The translations under genes and the position numbers were made by a program. From Hinthialibacter sp964556895 (GTDB lineage Bacteria; Hinthialibacterota; Hinthialibacteria; Hinthialibacterales; Hinthialibacteraceae), in the NCBI GenBank assembly GCA_964556895.1, contig CAZKYC010000008.1, forward strand, positions 16,842 to 80,841: 64,000 nucleotides of DNA, in the 5' to 3' direction. Within the stretch, counting starts at the first letter, position 1. Each line of letters opens with the position of its first letter. Below are positions 43,255 to 52,479 of this stretch, in pieces. The notes under the pieces were generated by a model. It was not told where the DNA came from. It worked only from the letters and a program-made list of their open reading frames with translations, and ran no database searches.

Positions 43255-43953
43255 TTATTGAAGCGGCGGGGTGGCTTCGGCCTGAAGCCAATCCAGGCGC
43301 TCTAATGCGAAACTGTTCCAAACCGAGTCTTTATCAATTGATGAATACGCCGCGATGGCTTTCTCGGTATCGCCTTGTTCTTCGTAACACCCACCCTTAA
43401 GAAAGGCCAGGTAATACTTAAAGTCGTCGGCCTTGGCTTGGGCTTCGAGCGCTTTGATTTCTGTTAATGCGGCGGCGGTGTCGCCTAAACTGCGTTGCAC
43501 CTGAACGATGGAAACGCGGATGAGTTCTTTGTCGGAATTTGATTTGGCTGACGCCAAGGCTTGTTGGTATTCCTGAAGGGCGCGGTGGTATTCTTCCATC
43601 TCAACAAAACAGTGGCCGCGCATCAGGCGCGCATAGGTCGTGACCGACGCGCCCGGCTGGCTCTGAAGCAGCGAGTTAAATTGTTCAAGCGCGGGTTCGT
43701 ATTGTTCGTTCTGGACCAGGGTCACGCCGGTGGCGAAAGTAAGCTGGGCGGTCTGAAAATCGGCCTCGGTTTTCATGCTATATAAGTACCAGCCGATGAC
43801 GGCGACCAAAACCGCGCCGACGCCAAACAAGGCCTGGCGGCCATAGGTGTCATAGAAATTTCGCGCATTGGCGGTAAATTCTTGCAAGAAGACCTGAAGT
43901 TCGTCTTCTTTCAAACGGCGTTGCAACTCTTTATGGTCAATCTTCGCTGACAT
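43255..43953 (-). CDS. YfgM-like membrane-anchored TPR protein
   Basis: 232 residues. A cytoplasmic N-terminus (residues 1-38) precedes one membrane helix (ALFGVGAVLVAVIGWYLY), and the periplasmic part has four or five TPR units, such as YEPALEQFNSLLQSQPGA and YHRALQEYQQALASAKSNSD. This layout is that of YfgM, an accessory of the SecYEG translocon and BamB-related envelope quality control. The start ATG 43953 has AAGGGAAG upstream. Confidence 0.75.
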   Translation of the reverse strand: MSAKIDHKELQRRLKEDELQVFLQEFTANARNFYDTYGRQALFGVGAVLVAVIGWYLYSMKTEADFQTAQLTFATGVTLVQNEQYEPALEQFNSLLQSQPGASVTTYARLMRGHCFVEMEEYHRALQEYQQALASAKSNSDKELIRVSIVQVQRSLGDTAAALTEIKALEAQAKADDFKYYLAFLKGGCYEEQGDTEKAIAAYSSIDKDSVWNSFALERLDWLQAEATPPLQ

Positions 43954-44034
43954 GAATACTTCCCTTTTCTACGTCGGCATTAGCACAAAAACGTATTGTG
44001 GTGTTTGGCGGTGTGTTCGTCAATCCACACGGGG

Positions 44035-44262
44035 TTACTCACAGGCGGGGCAGGCGCCGCTGCCGCAGGCTGGCGCTTGGTCTAAGTTACAGGCCGCGCT
44101 GCCACACGGATCAGAAACCCCGGCGTTGACGCCAAAGGTCGAGAGTTGCTTTCCGACTTGTTCTGCGCCGCAAGAGGGGCATCGAGGTAATTCATCACGA
44201 TTAAACACGAGTTCTTCAAACTGGTGATTGCATTTTGTGCATTGATATTCAAAAATCGGCAT
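44035..44262 (-). CDS. FmdB-type zinc ribbon protein
   Basis: I use ATG 44262 (75 residues) since MPIFEYQCTKCNHQFEEL is the conserved FmdB opening and GAGGAT lies upstream; a 21-codon longer frame is unlikely. The zinc ribbon uses C8, C11, C28 and C31. The tail is rich in cysteine (DPCGSAACN, ACGSGACPAC). Members are small regulators or metal-handling proteins of uncertain role. Confidence 0.85.
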   Translation of the reverse strand: MPIFEYQCTKCNHQFEELVFNRDELPRCPSCGAEQVGKQLSTFGVNAGVSDPCGSAACNLDQAPACGSGACPACE

Positions 44263-44622
44263 CTTTGTATCCTCACAGAGTCGTAGTAATCGCCAATAGT
44301 GTATTCGAGGCGCGCACCAATTCAAAGCCGCGGCGCTAAATACAATCGAACCAATTGTGCGCTTTTTTTAGTGAACATCTGAAACAAAACCTATGACTAA
44401 ATCGTTACATACAAGAAGGCCAATGAGATGATTTGTTTGTTGTTATCGTTTTCTTTGTTTTTTCATCGAAGAATTAGCACAACCCTAGTTTATTTACGAT
44501 AGCAAGTGTGGTAGTTTGTTATTGATATATCTCTCTTAGAACAGATTGTTCTTCTGTATTTTCCATATTTTGCCTAAACGGAACACGACATAGAACCTTT
44601 CGTCGAGGGGATGTGAGAATCG
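44263..44622. other. Gene-free upstream region of the type II secretion operon
   Basis: About 360 AT-rich bases between the divergent FmdB-like gene and gspE. It carries the palindrome AGAACA-GAT-TGTTCT at 44538-44552 and must contain the operon promoter; no clear -35/-10 pair could be settled. No gene was seen. Confidence 0.5.
44538..44552. promoter_or_regulatory. Palindrome AGAACA-GAT-TGTTCT, possible operator of the gsp operon
   Basis: A perfect 6-bp inverted repeat with a 3-base spacer, 70 bases before the gspE start. Its shape (GAAC..GTTC) resembles some LexA-type or other dimeric repressor sites. There is no T-tract. Confidence 0.35.
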
Positions 44623-46311
44623 ATGAACGCATCGGAACTTTACTCGCTCCTTATAGAGAGCGGTCTGCTTAGTGACGAGCAAGCGCAACGGGTGAAAGAA
44701 GAGCAAGCCGAGACGGGCGCTCCGCCCGACGAGATTGTCTTGCGGCGCCAGTGGGTCAACGAAGAAAGGCTGCTCGACGCCCTCAGCCAGGCCTATGGCG
44801 TACCATGGCAGGAGATTCCCGACAAGGCGCCGCCGGCGGCGATTAACGCCGTGCCCGCCGAGTTCGCGCTGCGGCATTGCGTGCTGCCCATTCAAAAAAA
44901 CAATGGCCTCTTAACTGTCGCCGCGCTTGACCCCAGCGAACTGCAAGTGTTCGACGATCTGCGCATGTTGTCGGGCTGTGAGATTCAAGTGGTGTTGACG
45001 CGTAAGAAAGCGTTGCTCGAAAACATCGAGCGTTATTTCGGCGCCAGTATTGAAAAAATGATCGCCAATTTGAGTTCGGGTGATGATGAGTTCCAAGCGG
45101 TCCACCCAGACAACATCGCCGACTTACAAGAGCTGGCCCGCGAACCGACCGTAGTCAACCTGGTCAACCTCATCATCTTTCAAGCGGTTGAAGAAGGCGC
45201 CAGCGACATTCACATCGAACCGTTTGAAAACGAATTGGTCGTTCGCTATCGCATCGACGGGATGCTGCAAGAACAGCCGCCCCCGCCGAAGCACCTGCAG
45301 TCAGCCATCATCTCGCGCATCAAAATCATGTCTGAGATGGATATCGCCGAGCGTTACACCCCGCAAGATGGGCATATCCGCCTGCGGCTGGGCGAGCGTG
45401 AACTCGACTTTCGCGTGTCGACCATCCCGACCGTCCACGGTGAGAGCGTGGTCATGCGCATCCTCGACAAGACCAACATTCTTCTCGATATTTCTGACTT
45501 AGGTTTCTTTGCAGACACCCGCCGCGACTTTGAGTCGCTCTTGCGCCGTGCGCACGGCATCATTCTGGTTACCGGGCCGACCGGGTCAGGCAAGACCACA
45601 ACCCTGTACGCCGCGTTGAACCAGATCAAGACGCCCACCATGAAGATCATCACCATCGAAGACCCGGTTGAGTATGACCTTCAGGGCATCAGCCAGATGA
45701 ACGTCAACAACAAACGCGGTCTGACCTTCGCGAACGGCTTACGTTCGATCGTTCGCCAAGACCCTGACATCATCATGGTGGGTGAAATTCGCGACTTTGA
45801 AACCGCTGAGATCGCCATTCGGTCGGCGCTCACCGGCCACCTTGTCTTTAGCACGCTACACACCAACAACGCCGCAGGTTCGGTCACGCGGCTGATTGAT
45901 ATGGGAGTGGAGCCGTATCTGATCTCGTCTTCGCTGGTTGGCGTGTTGGCCCAGCGGTTGGTGAGGCGAAATTGCCCAAACTGCCGCGAGCCGTATGAAC
46001 CCGACCCCGAGTTGCTTGCATTGGTCGGCGACTCGCTGCCCAATGGCGTGAAAGCCATGCGCGGGGCGGGATGTGAGCAGTGCCGCAACCAGGGCTACAA
46101 AGGGCGCTCCGGCTTGTTTGAGATGCTGACGGTCACGGACCCCATTCGTGAGTTAATCAATACGCGAACGTCATCCAACTTTATTCAACAAACGGCCAAG
46201 TTGAAGACGCTGCGTGAATACGGCTGGGAGAAAGTCGTCTCAGGCGAAACCACCGTCGAAGAAATTGTCAGAGTCACAGAAGAAGAAGAAATCGCTGATC
46301 TGAACTTGTAG
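44623..46311 (+). CDS. gspE: Type II secretion ATPase GspE
   Basis: 562 residues. N1E/MshEN-type region at 1-150, then the motor domain: Walker A GPTGSGKTTT near 317, Asp box IITIEDPVEYDLQGI, Walker B PDIIMVGEIRD near 380, His box TGHLVFSTLHTN, and the zinc tetracysteine CPNC...CEQC near 450-485 that marks GspE/PilB. It powers pseudopilus assembly at the inner membrane. First gene of a tight eleven-gene plus-strand operon. PilB of type IV pili is the main alternative, but the K/L/M/secretin neighbours favour T2SS. Confidence 0.93.
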   Translation: MNASELYSLLIESGLLSDEQAQRVKEEQAETGAPPDEIVLRRQWVNEERLLDALSQAYGVPWQEIPDKAPPAAINAVPAEFALRHCVLPIQKNNGLLTVAALDPSELQVFDDLRMLSGCEIQVVLTRKKALLENIERYFGASIEKMIANLSSGDDEFQAVHPDNIADLQELAREPTVVNLVNLIIFQAVEEGASDIHIEPFENELVVRYRIDGMLQEQPPPPKHLQSAIISRIKIMSEMDIAERYTPQDGHIRLRLGERELDFRVSTIPTVHGESVVMRILDKTNILLDISDLGFFADTRRDFESLLRRAHGIILVTGPTGSGKTTTLYAALNQIKTPTMKIITIEDPVEYDLQGISQMNVNNKRGLTFANGLRSIVRQDPDIIMVGEIRDFETAEIAIRSALTGHLVFSTLHTNNAAGSVTRLIDMGVEPYLISSSLVGVLAQRLVRRNCPNCREPYEPDPELLALVGDSLPNGVKAMRGAGCEQCRNQGYKGRSGLFEMLTVTDPIRELINTRTSSNFIQQTAKLKTLREYGWEKVVSGETTVEEIVRVTEEEEIADLNL

Positions 46312-46326
46312 GGAGATGTTCGCGAC

Positions 46327-47544
46327 ATGCCGGTATATCGCTATCGCGCTTTGACAGCAGACGGTCGTTCGGTAGACGGCAGCCTGAATGCGCCAGCACG
46401 ACAAGAGGCCGTCGCCCAGCTTCGCAACCAGGGCGTGCGTCCGCTTGAAGTGATTGAACAGACCAACAGTTCGCTCAAAGCGGCGACACAAGCCGCCCCC
46501 AAACGCGGACGCGTCAAACAAAACGACATCCAGGTTTTTACCGCCCAGCTGGCGGCGTTGCTGCGAGCGGGCATCGTGCTCTCTCAGGCGCTGGCGATTC
46601 TTGAAGAACAAACCGAGAGCGCCGCGCTGAGCGCCATTCTTAAAGACGTCCGCGAAGACATACACGGCGGCGCCAGCCTGTCTGAGGCGTTGGCGAAATA
46701 CCCTCGACAGTTCCCTGAGTTGTATTGCAGCATGATTCGCGTCGGCGAGTCGGGCGGCGTACTTGAAGTTGTTCTCAAACAGCTGGCCTCATTCATGGAA
46801 AAAGAACAGGCGTTGAAATCCAACATCATGACCGCGCTGGCCTACCCCATGCTGGTTGTCTTGGTCGGCATCGGCTCCATCGCCGTTCTGGTGACGTTTG
46901 TGATTCCCCGGCTGGGGGCCGTGTTCGCTGACTTTGGCTCGAAATTGCCGTTTTTGACCGCGGCCTTGATCGGATTGAGCGACTGGGTGTTGCGTTGGGG
47001 ATGGCTGGCGCTAATCGTGACATTTGGGCTGGGCTACATGGTCCGCCGATATGTCGACTCAGACGCTGGCCGTGAGAAGTATGACCAGTTAAAAGAGAAC
47101 ATCCCCGTGTTGGGCAGCATGTTAGTCAAAGCCCAGATCGCCCGGTTTTCGCGGACGATGGGCACGCTGGTCAAAAGCGGCATCCCCGTGTTGAACGCTC
47201 TCACCCTGGTGGTTTCGACCACAAGCAGCAGCATTTTGCGCAAAGCGCTTCAAGACGTGTGCGAGAAAGTGAAAAAAGGCGAGGGGCTTTCGGCGCCGTT
47301 AAAAGAGACCGGGTTTTTCCCGCCGATGGTGACCAACTTAATCGCGGTCGGCGAACAGTCAGGCAGCCTGGACGAGATGCTGTTTCAGGTCGCTGACACG
47401 TTTGACGTCGAGGTCGAACAAGCCATTAAACGGTTTATCACCTTATTTGAACCCATCGTCATTATTCTGATGGCGCTAGGCGTGGGCAGCGTCTTGTTCG
47501 CGTTTCTGTTGCCGATTATGAACATCAGCGAGATGATTCAATGA
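46327..47544 (+). CDS. gspF: Type II secretion inner-membrane platform GspF
   Basis: 405 residues with two GspF domains (about 65-190 and 265-390) and three membrane helices. The opening MPVYRYRALTADGRSVDG and repeated FTAQLAALLRAGIVLSQAL / FSRTMGTLVKSGIPVLNAL mark GspF/PilC. The platform links the ATPase to pseudopilin extraction. The start is 15 bases after gspE; its end overlaps gspH by 4 bp. Confidence 0.93.
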   Translation: MPVYRYRALTADGRSVDGSLNAPARQEAVAQLRNQGVRPLEVIEQTNSSLKAATQAAPKRGRVKQNDIQVFTAQLAALLRAGIVLSQALAILEEQTESAALSAILKDVREDIHGGASLSEALAKYPRQFPELYCSMIRVGESGGVLEVVLKQLASFMEKEQALKSNIMTALAYPMLVVLVGIGSIAVLVTFVIPRLGAVFADFGSKLPFLTAALIGLSDWVLRWGWLALIVTFGLGYMVRRYVDSDAGREKYDQLKENIPVLGSMLVKAQIARFSRTMGTLVKSGIPVLNALTLVVSTTSSSILRKALQDVCEKVKKGEGLSAPLKETGFFPPMVTNLIAVGEQSGSLDEMLFQVADTFDVEVEQAIKRFITLFEPIVIILMALGVGSVLFAFLLPIMNISEMIQ

Positions 47545-48080
47545 CGCAGCCACGCAACCGCCAACAGGGTTTCACTTTGATGGAACTGGTGATGGTCATC
47601 ACCCTGATGGGCGTCATGATGGGCATGGCGATTCCGTCGTTTCGCAACCTGATGTCGTCGCAGGAACTCAAAAACGCCGCGCAAGGCATATCCAATATCA
47701 TTCGCTACGCCCGCAGCGAGGCGATTCAACGAAGCGCGCAAACCAAGGTCGTGTTTGACGCAGAAGCGGGCGGGCTTCTCTTCTCGGTCGAAACCGACCC
47801 GTTTCTTCAGCCAGGCGTTTTCACCGAAGAGCGTACGCCCTTCCCGGTTCCAAAACAGTTGCGCGAACCCGCTGCCATCAAGATCGCCTCCTTTGAAAAA
47901 CAAAGCCTGTATGGCGGGCTGGAAGAAAACGAACTATTGTTTTCGCCTGACGGCTCAACTTCTGACGCGCTGTTGGTGTTGGTTGATGAAACCCAACGCG
48001 CCTACACCGTCGGCGTGGTCGGATTGACCGGACAAGTGTTGATCTGGAACCGCAAAGTGGAGACGCTGTATGAGGACTAA
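47541..48080 (+). CDS. gspH: Minor pseudopilin GspH
   Basis: 179 residues. Prepilin leader MTQPRNRQQG is cut before FTLMELVMVITLMGVMMGMA, with glutamate at +5. IIRYARSEAIQRS, typical of GspH/FimT, follows the helix, and the rest is a globular beta domain. It belongs to the minor tip of the pseudopilus. No gspG gene lies between gspF and gspH, where it is normally found. Overlaps gspI by 11 bp. Confidence 0.85.
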   Translation: MTQPRNRQQGFTLMELVMVITLMGVMMGMAIPSFRNLMSSQELKNAAQGISNIIRYARSEAIQRSAQTKVVFDAEAGGLLFSVETDPFLQPGVFTEERTPFPVPKQLREPAAIKIASFEKQSLYGGLEENELLFSPDGSTSDALLVLVDETQRAYTVGVVGLTGQVLIWNRKVETLYED

Positions 48081-48483
48081 GCGCCGCTTAGAAGACTCGT
48101 TCACGCTGGTGGAAGCCCTGGCGGCCATGACCATCATGGGCATCGCCATCGCCAGCATCCTTACGACCTTTTCCGCGGCGCTGATTGCCAGCAAGCTGGC
48201 TGAAGACTACTCGATATCCACCTCCATGATGACCGAACTGCGCACACATGTTCGCGCCGATTTGTTTTCGCCGCTTGATATCAACCAGGGGACGTTCACC
48301 AACCACCCTGGCTATACCTGGAGCGCGACCTATACGCCGACTGACTCTACAAACTTCTATATCGTCGAGATGACAATCGAATGGGTCAGGGGCGACCGTG
48401 AATACACTCGCACGGCGATGACCTACCATTACTACTCGGGTTCTACGACGGCGACTACAACCGGGGAGGACGGCGACGCATGA
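48070..48483 (+). CDS. gspI: Minor pseudopilin GspI
   Basis: 137 residues; class III signal MRTKRRLEDS before FTLVEALAAMTIMGIAIASI. The residue before the cleavage site is serine (S10) and not glycine, which is unusual. The short globular part fits GspI, and position between gspH and gspJ supports the name. Ends overlap gspJ by 4 bp. Confidence 0.75.
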   Translation: MRTKRRLEDSFTLVEALAAMTIMGIAIASILTTFSAALIASKLAEDYSISTSMMTELRTHVRADLFSPLDINQGTFTNHPGYTWSATYTPTDSTNFYIVEMTIEWVRGDREYTRTAMTYHYYSGSTTATTTGEDGDA

Positions 48484-49148
48484 GAACCACGCGCGCATTC
48501 ACCCTGGTTGAACTCTTGACCGCGACCACCATCACCGCGCTGGTGTTGTCAGGGGCGTTTTTCTCTATGTCTGTTGTCTTACAGGCGTATAAAATGCGCG
48601 GCGGCAAAACCAGCGACGCCGAAATCGCCAACATGATTTTCAACCGGTTGCGCAAAGACCTGGCGTCGACGTTCATCTCGCCGCATGAAGACACTACCCG
48701 TTTTGTCGGTATGGATGAACAGGCCGGACAGTTTGACGCCGATACGCTGACCTTCATCAGCATGGTCAACAACCCAATCGAGATCGGCGAAGGAACCAGC
48801 GACCTAGCCGAGGTGCAATACTTCATCGACCAAGACGACTCGACGCCTGAGCGCTGGCTGGTGAGGCGATATGACGCCACCCCAGACATCGACCCCTTCT
48901 CTGGTGGAGAGATTTCGCTCTTGGGGCCGCATGTCCAATCCATCAACATCGAATATTACGACGGCCTGGTCTGGTGGCCGGAGTGGGACTCTGAAGCCGA
49001 CCTGCCCATTGCGGTCAACATCTCGCTTGGGTTCTTTCGCCCCCAACAACTCGAACAACAACCGGCGCCAGAGATGCTCACTCAACACAGCACCGCCATC
49101 TGGATCACGCTAAGCCGAGGCATGACTGACACGGGAGGCGAACGATGA
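48480..49148 (+). CDS. gspJ: Minor pseudopilin GspJ
   Basis: 222 residues. Short leader MRTTRA, cut before FTLVELLTATTITALVLSGA; the -1 residue is alanine. The later part contains the R.DLASTFISPHED / FGMDE-like region and YYDGLVWWPEWDSE, as in GspJ. It forms the pseudopilus tip with GspI and GspK. Overlaps gspK by 4 bp. Confidence 0.82.
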   Translation: MRTTRAFTLVELLTATTITALVLSGAFFSMSVVLQAYKMRGGKTSDAEIANMIFNRLRKDLASTFISPHEDTTRFVGMDEQAGQFDADTLTFISMVNNPIEIGEGTSDLAEVQYFIDQDDSTPERWLVRRYDATPDIDPFSGGEISLLGPHVQSINIEYYDGLVWWPEWDSEADLPIAVNISLGFFRPQQLEQQPAPEMLTQHSTAIWITLSRGMTDTGGER

Positions 49149-50461
49149 GAGCCTCTGAACGCGGCATCGCGCTGATCGTGGTTTTGTGGATCGTCACCGT
49201 GATGGGGACATTCACCCTGTTGTTCTCACGCGAGTCACGGCTGGCGATCAATATTAACAAAAACTTAAATGACGCGCTTCAGGCTGAGATGATCGCTGAG
49301 GCGGGCGTCTATCGCGCCGTCGCCGAACTAATAGACGACTATCAGCTGACTTCCTATGACGGTCTCGAAGACACCTGGAGCAGTAGTTCAACCATCTTTA
49401 TGGATTCACCGCTTGGCGACGGCGTCTACCGGGTCGAACGGCCTGATTTAGACAACCTTGGTTCTGTGCAATATGGCTGTACTGACGAAAGTTCAAAACT
49501 CAACGTTAACACGGCGACCCGCGCCATGTTGATGGCGCTGCCTAACGCGACCGAAGAACTGGCCGACGCCATTCTCGACTGGCGCGATGACAATGACGAA
49601 CAGCGAACGTTTGGCGCAGAGATCAATTATTATCAATCCCTTGAAGAACCTTACCAACCTAAGAACGGCCTGTTCGACACACTGGCCGAGTTGATGTTGG
49701 TCAAGGGCGTGTCGGTCGAGGTATTGTATGGCGAAGACATTAACGCCAACGGCGTGTTAGACCTCAACGAAAACGACGGCGACGCGTCGTACCCGATTGA
49801 CGACGCCAACGACGAACTTAACGTCGGGTGGGTCCATTTTCTCACCGTCTATTCATATGAAAAAAATGAAAGCGGCGACGGCCTGACGCGCATCAATATC
49901 AATTCCGCCAGCGAAGACGAAATGAAAGAAGAACTCAGCGATGTTCTCAGCGACGACGAGATTCAACAGATTGTTCAAGGCCGGGACGACAATGAATATA
50001 CCCGCATCGGCGACCTGCTATACCGCCAACAAGAGAACAACAACGGCGGACGCAACAATAATAACCAACAAATCCTCAACAAAGAAAAAATGCGCGGCGT
50101 CGCTGACCGGATCACGGTCTCAGATGAAGACCAATTGGTTGGCCGAATTAATTTGAATACGGCCCCGCGCGAAGTGATCACTTGCTTGTTCCCGAATAAT
50201 CCTGATATCGTCGAGGCGATCATTGAGTTTCGCGAATCGAGCGACGGGCCGTTTGAGTCGTTGGGCGACCTGCTTGACGTTCAGTCAATCAGCAACCAAC
50301 AGTTCGCCCAACTGACCGAAGTCGCGTCAACAAAATCATCGGTGCATTCGGTTCGGTCATCCGGTTTTATAGAATCCAGCAATGCGTATAAACAGGTGTA
50401 TGCGATCTTTGACCGCAACGCTGAACCTCCACAATTTCGCTATTGGAAGGTGGTGCGATGA
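49145..50461 (+). CDS. gspK: Pseudopilus tip protein GspK
   Basis: 438 residues. Leader MRASERG precedes IALIVVLWIVTVMGTFTLLF; glutamate at +5 is absent, as usual for GspK. SKLNVNTATRAMLMALP and INLNTAPREVITCLFP are the GspK helix-hairpin-helix-like elements, and two SAM-like domains follow. GspK caps the pseudopilus. The NNNGGRNNNNQQ insert is low-complexity. Overlaps gspL by 4 bp (ATGA). Confidence 0.9.
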   Translation: MRASERGIALIVVLWIVTVMGTFTLLFSRESRLAININKNLNDALQAEMIAEAGVYRAVAELIDDYQLTSYDGLEDTWSSSSTIFMDSPLGDGVYRVERPDLDNLGSVQYGCTDESSKLNVNTATRAMLMALPNATEELADAILDWRDDNDEQRTFGAEINYYQSLEEPYQPKNGLFDTLAELMLVKGVSVEVLYGEDINANGVLDLNENDGDASYPIDDANDELNVGWVHFLTVYSYEKNESGDGLTRININSASEDEMKEELSDVLSDDEIQQIVQGRDDNEYTRIGDLLYRQQENNNGGRNNNNQQILNKEKMRGVADRITVSDEDQLVGRINLNTAPREVITCLFPNNPDIVEAIIEFRESSDGPFESLGDLLDVQSISNQQFAQLTEVASTKSSVHSVRSSGFIESSNAYKQVYAIFDRNAEPPQFRYWKVVR

Positions 50462-51894
50462 ACGCATCCGTGAACCATTTGATTCTGTTTCAACGGCTTG
50501 ACGACCAACTGGTCTGGCTTGAAGCCGCGCGCGAAGGCAAGGCCGTCAAACTGTTAAGCGCCGGCGCTCAGCCATTTGACGTTGACGGCGAACATCTGAC
50601 GTTAAAAGACGCCGTCGCCCAGGCCAGTAAACATATGCAAGCGGGCATTTGGGTACGTTACGAAGCCGTTCTCGCCGCGCCCGCCCACCGCTTGACCGCG
50701 CGAATCATCGAGGCGCCGCCGGCTGAAGACGACCAGGTTCGCGACTTGGTTGCGTTTGAAGTGTCTGAGGCGCTGCAAGTTCCGGTTGAAGATATCGCCT
50801 GGGACTACTGGTCGCCCAGCAAGCAGTCGTCTGGGCAACCGAAACTATTGTGGATCGCGGCGCGCAAATCGATCCTCAACGAGTGGCTGACCGACTGGCC
50901 CAGCAACCGCATCCCCATCTCACAAATCACGCCAAGCGTCTGGGCGCTGTATGAATTCTTCATTCGCTCCAGGACCGGGCTGTTGCGCCAGCCGACCATC
51001 TTGGTGATGCAAGAAGGCCAGCGGGCTGAAATCGCCGCCGCCGACTCGCAAGCGATCTATTACACCCGCACTGTCAATCTGGGTTCAACCAAAGGCCCCA
51101 GCGGCGCTGATGTTTCACAACGGTTGGCGATGGAAGTGGAACGGACGTTGCAGTATGTGTCTGAACGGTTGATTGAAGGCGAAATTCGCTCATTGGTGAT
51201 CGCCGGGTTTAGTGACCTTTCAACCGAAGCCTTTGACGCGTTATCGGCCCATCATTCTCTCACCTATTACCAACTGGGCGCGACCGATTTTTCAGTCGAG
51301 TTTGATTGCGGAGGCGTTCAACCCAGCGTTGAACATATCCCCCTGCTGGCCATCGCCTACTCGCGGCTTCACGAAAACCTGGAGGGCGTCAACCTTCTCG
51401 ACAAACAAGAAGAAGCCCTATGGGGCGCGCGCCTGTGGGAAGCGGCCCAACCCTCGCCGACATTTATACGCAACGCAGGCGTTATGACCGCGACCGCTTT
51501 GCTGTTTTGGATTGTCAGCGCATTGTGGTTTAACAACGCTGTTGACGCCCGCCTCAGCGAAGGCAAAAGCCTGCTCGAACTGGCCAACCATCTCGAAACC
51601 GAAGAAATCGGCCTGCGTTCGATGGCCCAGCGCGGTACGCCCATGGCTGACATCCTTCTATTTTTGGCTGAGATGATGTCGAAAGAGAAAAAGATGCTGG
51701 TCAAGTCAGTTTCATTTGACAACAAAGACGGTGTGGTGATGTCGATCATCGGCGGCAGCAACCAAGACGTTTTAGGCATCATCAACCAGATGAACGAAAG
51801 CAAATATTTTCGCGACGTGGTGTCTGACCGCGCCGTAATGGAAAAAGACGGCATCGTCATTTATTTGACTGGCAAATTGGTCGCGGGAGTGTAG
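50458..51894 (+). CDS. gspL: Type II secretion protein GspL-like
   Basis: 478 residues from ATG 50458 (a TTG five codons earlier is possible). The cytoplasmic actin-like/PilM-type domain (about 1-330) contains VMQEGQRAEIAAADSQAI and RTVNLGSTKG; one membrane helix at about 345-365 follows (VMTATALLFWIVSALWF), then a periplasmic ferredoxin-like tail. GspL connects GspE to the membrane complex. Ordering after gspK is typical. Confidence 0.8.
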   Translation: MNASVNHLILFQRLDDQLVWLEAAREGKAVKLLSAGAQPFDVDGEHLTLKDAVAQASKHMQAGIWVRYEAVLAAPAHRLTARIIEAPPAEDDQVRDLVAFEVSEALQVPVEDIAWDYWSPSKQSSGQPKLLWIAARKSILNEWLTDWPSNRIPISQITPSVWALYEFFIRSRTGLLRQPTILVMQEGQRAEIAAADSQAIYYTRTVNLGSTKGPSGADVSQRLAMEVERTLQYVSERLIEGEIRSLVIAGFSDLSTEAFDALSAHHSLTYYQLGATDFSVEFDCGGVQPSVEHIPLLAIAYSRLHENLEGVNLLDKQEEALWGARLWEAAQPSPTFIRNAGVMTATALLFWIVSALWFNNAVDARLSEGKSLLELANHLETEEIGLRSMAQRGTPMADILLFLAEMMSKEKKMLVKSVSFDNKDGVVMSIIGGSNQDVLGIINQMNESKYFRDVVSDRAVMEKDGIVIYLTGKLVAGV

Positions 51895-51903
51895 GAGACG
51901 CGC

Positions 51904-52479
51904 ATGGCATCGTTATCAGCGAGAGAGAAAAAACTGGCGCTGGCGACCGGCTTGGCCGCAGTGATAGGCGCCATCTACATTGTGATGAATATCATGCCGG
52001 GCAGCGATATTGAAGTGTCCGCCGCGACCGCAGACCGGTTTGATACGCTGTTTGAACAGATGGCGACGGTGGAAGAGCAAAAGGCGAAAAACCTGAATTG
52101 GCGAAAGCGAATCGGCAACGAAACCGGACGATTTATTAGCGAAAAAGATGTAGGCCAGCTTTACGCCGAAATTGAAAAAGTCGCCGGGCAAAGCGGCGTC
52201 CAGGTGATGAATTATTCGTCGACGATTAACAAGCGGGCCAAGCCGCTGCCTCAACTCGAAGCCAACCTGACGCTTGAATGCCGGTTCGACCAGCTCATTC
52301 AACTTCTCGACAATTTCAAGAAGGGCGAAATTTTATTGCAACCCTCCAATCTGCGCGCTTCGCTAAAAGACCCTAAGCAGCCGAAGTTACAAGTCACCTT
52401 GAAACTTACAACCTACCTGCTCAAGACGCGCTTTGAACACAACGCGCCCACAACTCTTCGGCCAGGAGGCGGCGCATGA
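51904..52479 (+). CDS. gspM: Type II secretion protein GspM-like
   Basis: 191 residues: a short cytoplasmic end, one membrane helix (ALATGLAAVIGAIYIVMNIM), a coiled region and a ferredoxin-like domain (IEKVAGQSGVQVMNYSS, ECRFDQLIQLLDNFKK). This plan is shared by GspM and PilO, which pair with GspL/PilN. The start is 9 bases after gspL. Confidence 0.75.
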   Translation: MASLSAREKKLALATGLAAVIGAIYIVMNIMPGSDIEVSAATADRFDTLFEQMATVEEQKAKNLNWRKRIGNETGRFISEKDVGQLYAEIEKVAGQSGVQVMNYSSTINKRAKPLPQLEANLTLECRFDQLIQLLDNFKKGEILLQPSNLRASLKDPKQPKLQVTLKLTTYLLKTRFEHNAPTTLRPGGGA

